DNA of 64,000 nucleotides from Schizochytrium sp. TIO01. Its lineage: Eukaryota; Sar; Bigyra; Thraustochytrida; Thraustochytriidae. The stretch covers positions 1,424,001-1,488,000 of the forward strand of contig SMSO01000035.1 of the NCBI GenBank assembly GCA_004764695.1, read 5' to 3'. The position numbers and the translations under genes are program-made. Shown here piece by piece: positions 60,651-64,000 of this stretch. Positions within the stretch are counted from its first letter, which is position 1, and every line of letters starts with the position of its first letter. Under the pieces are notes generated by a model that had not been told where the DNA came from, searched no databases, and saw only the letters and a program-made list of their open reading frames with translations.

Positions 60651-62920
60651 GCCTGAGCCGGACCACTTACCCCGCACTCTTGGAAGTGGCGCGTGGTCAC
60701 TAGTATTACTAAACTCCTGTAAACAAACATTTTATTAAAACTTTACTTGTTTTCTTTCCTTTTTCCCTGTTCTGTTCTCCGGCTGAAGGCTCTACTTAGT
60801 ATACTTACTGCCAATGCTTGTTTATTTTATTGTATTTTATTTTGTTTTATTTTATTCTATTCTATTTTAATATAATACATTTGTAATTTAAGTGTTGTTT
60901 TTCTTTTTTCTTGCTTTAGCTTGAATCCCACGATATCACAGGTACTAACTACTGTTGTTGGTTGATTTGTTTTTTGTTAACGATGCCCCTCTTTGTAGCA
61001 GGTATCGCCGCGGCACGTTTATCGCAATGCACTTCATTAGCCCGCTGGCCATGTCGAGGTTAGGTTTGGCGTGTCTCGTGCCATCAACTCGTGCTCCGGG
61101 ATGTTAGGTAAGGTTAGGTTATTCTATGCTAGGTTATCGCTAAACTTGCGGCGAAGTTCGTCCAAGTATTGATGATGTTCATGGTGAACTTGGGGGCTTT
61201 TGGGGGGGGAATACCAATCAATTTATCGAACCTGCAAGAGAAGTGACGCAGTATAACAGAGCGGTTAGAAGAAGAAGAAGAAGATGTTGAATTTGTTTTG
61301 ATAACTATTACAATCATAAATCGAAATAAACTTGTTGTTCTTGTGCTTTGCTATTTGATCCAGACGTTCAATTGCGCTCCGTAGATACTTATTGGTTCTT
61401 TACTTTTTTCTGACACACCCTTGAAGGACTCCTTTTAAAATATTTTTTTTATTTTTAATGCTGTGGGGTCTCTTTTTTTCTTTTTCTTTTTTTTTTAAAT
61501 CGCTGATGACTATAATCACTCATTTTTTATCTTTTTATATTTAAAGTTTTTAATACATGTATATAATTTTCAATGAGAATTTTTTGTTATTCTCTATTAG
61601 AATTTTAAAAAGTAAATTAATATTTTTCGAATCCTAGTAGCCATTTAGAATCATGCTTTTAGTTTTAAACATTAAAAAACATCGATGCAAACGAATGTAA
61701 ACTGTGATAGTACGGCAATGAATGATTGCATAGGGCTTAGCACCTGGATAACAGATCATAGCAAGGGCTACGTATGAATGTATTATCCCAGCTCATATAT
61801 CAATCTGCTGCATTTCTATTCTAGCCGGCACTGAACGAGTGACCGCAGTATGGCGAGAGATAAATTATTGAACGAGAAAAAAGCTTTCTCCAATTCATGA
61901 TCTTTTCCCTCCTTCTCCTTCATGAATAAAGCCAAATCTCTCTCTTTAAAAGCACACGTTTTCATCTCTGCTCGCTCGGCTGACCAAATGCATGTCACCA
62001 GTCAATCCATCAATCAATCCATCAATCAATCAATCACCTGACGTGAGCTTTGCTCAATCTAATGTTTGAAAGGTTTTTCGTTCGTGGCAATCGACAGCGT
62101 AAGCAAGCAAGCATACAGAATCTGCAGCCCCGCGTGAAAAGGGAGAAATGCCATTTGTTCGCAGCCAATGATCCCCTTGAGCTCCAATGTTGTCCATGCG
62201 ACCTTTTCTTGCTCCCCAAACCGACAGTAGAAGCCGCAAACTTTTCCATGAGCACGAAATCGCCACCATCATGACCAGGAAGACCGGCTACCAAGACGGC
62301 GATGTGGCCGCGGTTATTCCTGTTTTATCTGACTCACTCTAGAGACAAAAAGCAGCTCAACCTGTCGAGTCTACCGAGGCAAATTACAAGTAAAAGTCGA
62401 CAACCGTCTGTTGATAACCAATCTCGCGGGCCCTTTTGACGATCTCTCTTGTAATTCCCTCCTGTAATTTGCCCAAAATACGAAGATTGCAAAGCAAGCC
62501 CGATATCCTCAGCAGCAGCGTCGGCATGCATGCAGCAATCAAATTCAGGTGCGACTCCAAATCCACTCTCAGAAACTATCGCAAGCACCCGACGCCAACA
62601 AAAACCACGGTGACCGAATAAGTCCAAGGCCCTGCGCAGTTTCGTTGGAACATGAGCGACACTCTGCCAAAGCGGATGGCGGCGACAATCAATCTCGGAT
62701 GATCAGAATCGCCATGAGAGTTGTTATCATCGCCATTCGATGGACAGACAGACAGACAGACAGACATCTGCTACTCGATATCCACCACGATCGCCACAAG
62801 AGAGCGAATTTCTACAAGGGAGCGGCATTCGTTTCGTTAGAGAGCGATGACACCTGCAGGAAACGCGGCACATGGAAATCAATGAAGCGGCCTCTTCGAA
62901 CCGCGATTCTTTATATCACA

Positions 62921-62931
62921 GCAAGCAAGCT

Positions 62932-62970
<39 letters not shown>
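62921..62970. repeat. (GCAA)n microsatellite
   Basis: About twelve gcaa units with one TAGC interruption at 62931. The frame through it reads as Ala/Ser/Lys/Gln repeats, an artefact. Confidence 0.95.
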
Positions 62971-62971
<1 letters not shown>

Positions 62972-64000
62972 CTACTTTGTATTGCCTTGGTGGTTGATTG
63001 TTTGCCGAATCAATTCAAGAATTACCAGCTGATTCCTTGACTTGAGAGCGTTGAAATTATTGTGTGACTCAGAGTGGTCGGAGGACGTCTTCGTGCAGCA
63101 GCACATGGCATGTGTGTTACCTTCACCCGTTTCCTGTGGACTAGCAAGGTCGTACATTTTGGTTGCTGCTTCTGGTAGCATGAAATGTGGCCACTTTCTT
63201 GCTCTGTTACTGATGCGCCGCGAATTTTTCTTTCTCAATCGAAACATCCGCTTTCTGTTCTCACGGTGAGGTTTGCAGTTGCGTGAATTTGGTGATCATG
63301 CATTCTTGAAAATGGAAATCAAAGCACTCCTCCTCGCCACCTCCTTAGCCAGCGCCACGCCAAGAATTCGCAGAAGGCCGCACTTATAAATTCCAATCCA
63401 GGCATGCATACATGCATGCATATTATATATATACGCAACAACGTCTAAGTGATCATCGTTATCATTTTATAAAATGCTCAACAGCGCTGGGCATCGCAAG
63501 CTGTGAATCGAGCAGAAAGAAATCAATAAATAAACAAATGCATGTCTTTGACTCTTCTCTTCGGCAGGATAAACTGCGAATTTCATAATCTTCAATCCAG
63601 CACCCTCTGCCAACAGCAAGTCGTGTGAAGTTATGAACGGCAAGGCAAGGCAAGTTGCAGCACCATTCGCTAGAACAGTCAGTTTATAGCAGCTGCACTG
63701 CACTACCGCCAAAGTACTGGTTTGGAGGTAGCCTATCTAGTAGGCAATCTGGTTCCAGTTCTCTTGACTACTAATAAATCATCATTCGGAAGCGTCTTGC
63801 TCACACTTGCTTGCATTCATGGTTCCCAGAAACTGGACGCCAACGAGAACGCCGACAAGTATAATAGTCTCATACCAATAACAGCGACGACGACGGCGAC
63901 AACGACGACAACGACGAGAACGACGAGACGACGACTCGGAAAGTAGTGCTGCGTTGAACCTTGCTTTGTTTGCCAAAGCGCTGCTGCACTACCTAGCTAC

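Larger units (their letters stand above)
58209..64000. other. Gene-poor region with simple repeats (right part II)
   Basis: No supportable gene to the window end. Notable content: TTTTAG repeats (58637-58665), (ACAG)n (59637-59661), a perfect 18-bp hairpin (60168-60212), CTAT/TA repeats (60275-60322), (GA)n/(GT)n (60366-60410), (CTTT)n (60618-60650), GTTAGGTAAGGTTAGGTTA (61103-61121), a very AT-rich block (61430-61690), (ACAG)n (62741-62766), (GCAA)n (62921-62970) and GACGAC repeats near 63890-63935. Open frames here are short, overlapping and repeat-driven. Confidence 0.45.

Overview
The window is nuclear DNA of a single-celled eukaryote. Long intron-free reading frames encode eukaryotic families (Rogdi, slingshot phosphatase, PARP1-like, a Frizzled-like seven-helix receptor, CZIB/DUF866, type II sulfotransferases). 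They are separated by AT-rich spacers and, in places, many kilobases of microsatellite-rich DNA. There are no operons with ribosome binding sites, no rRNA, no convincing tRNA and no CRISPR. I lean towards a thraustochytrid-type labyrinthulomycete (stramenopile) because of the mostly intronless genes and the gene mix. This is inference; a unicellular holozoan is not excluded.

Layout. 1-7.7 kb is a gene-dense left end: kynureninase (+) converging on a Rogdi homologue (-), followed by a slingshot-like cofilin phosphatase (-). 7.7-24.3 kb is sparse. It holds one credible small gene (a 222-residue acidic protein at 13.6-14.3 kb), many simple repeats, and a few exon-like islands with good splice signals that I cannot assemble. 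24.3-53.7 kb is the gene-rich core: Frizzled-like receptor (+), sulfotransferase 1 with a one-base frame break (+), endonuclease V (+), sulfotransferase 2 (+), endonuclease III homologue (-), a possible DUF2867-like protein (-), two tandem PARP1-like genes (-), a CZIB homologue (-), and a large polyQ protein of unknown family (-). 53.7-64 kb again shows no convincing gene, only dense microsatellites and one perfect 18-bp hairpin.

Functional themes. Endonuclease V, endonuclease III and two PARP1-like enzymes lie within 18 kb and all concern damaged or deaminated nucleic acids and strand breaks. The two sulfotransferases are paralogues flanking the endonuclease V gene. The receptor, slingshot and Rogdi point to signalling, actin and V-ATPase control; I see no evidence that they form one pathway.

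The most unusual sequence-level observations are: (1) the PARP pair, in which one copy has expanded two in-frame repeats (four units of about 39 residues and five of 23) that are single in the other, while the catalytic halves are nearly identical; (2) the length-neutral +1 frame break at CCT-TGA in sulfotransferase 1; (3) a 41-nt junction between that gene and endonuclease V that looks like a miniature intron or splice acceptor; and (4) two metalloprotein-family members, endonuclease III and CZIB, that have lost their metal-ligand cysteines.

Start codons were chosen as ATG. Several of the longest open frames begin at TTG or GTG, and I trimmed those to the first credible ATG.
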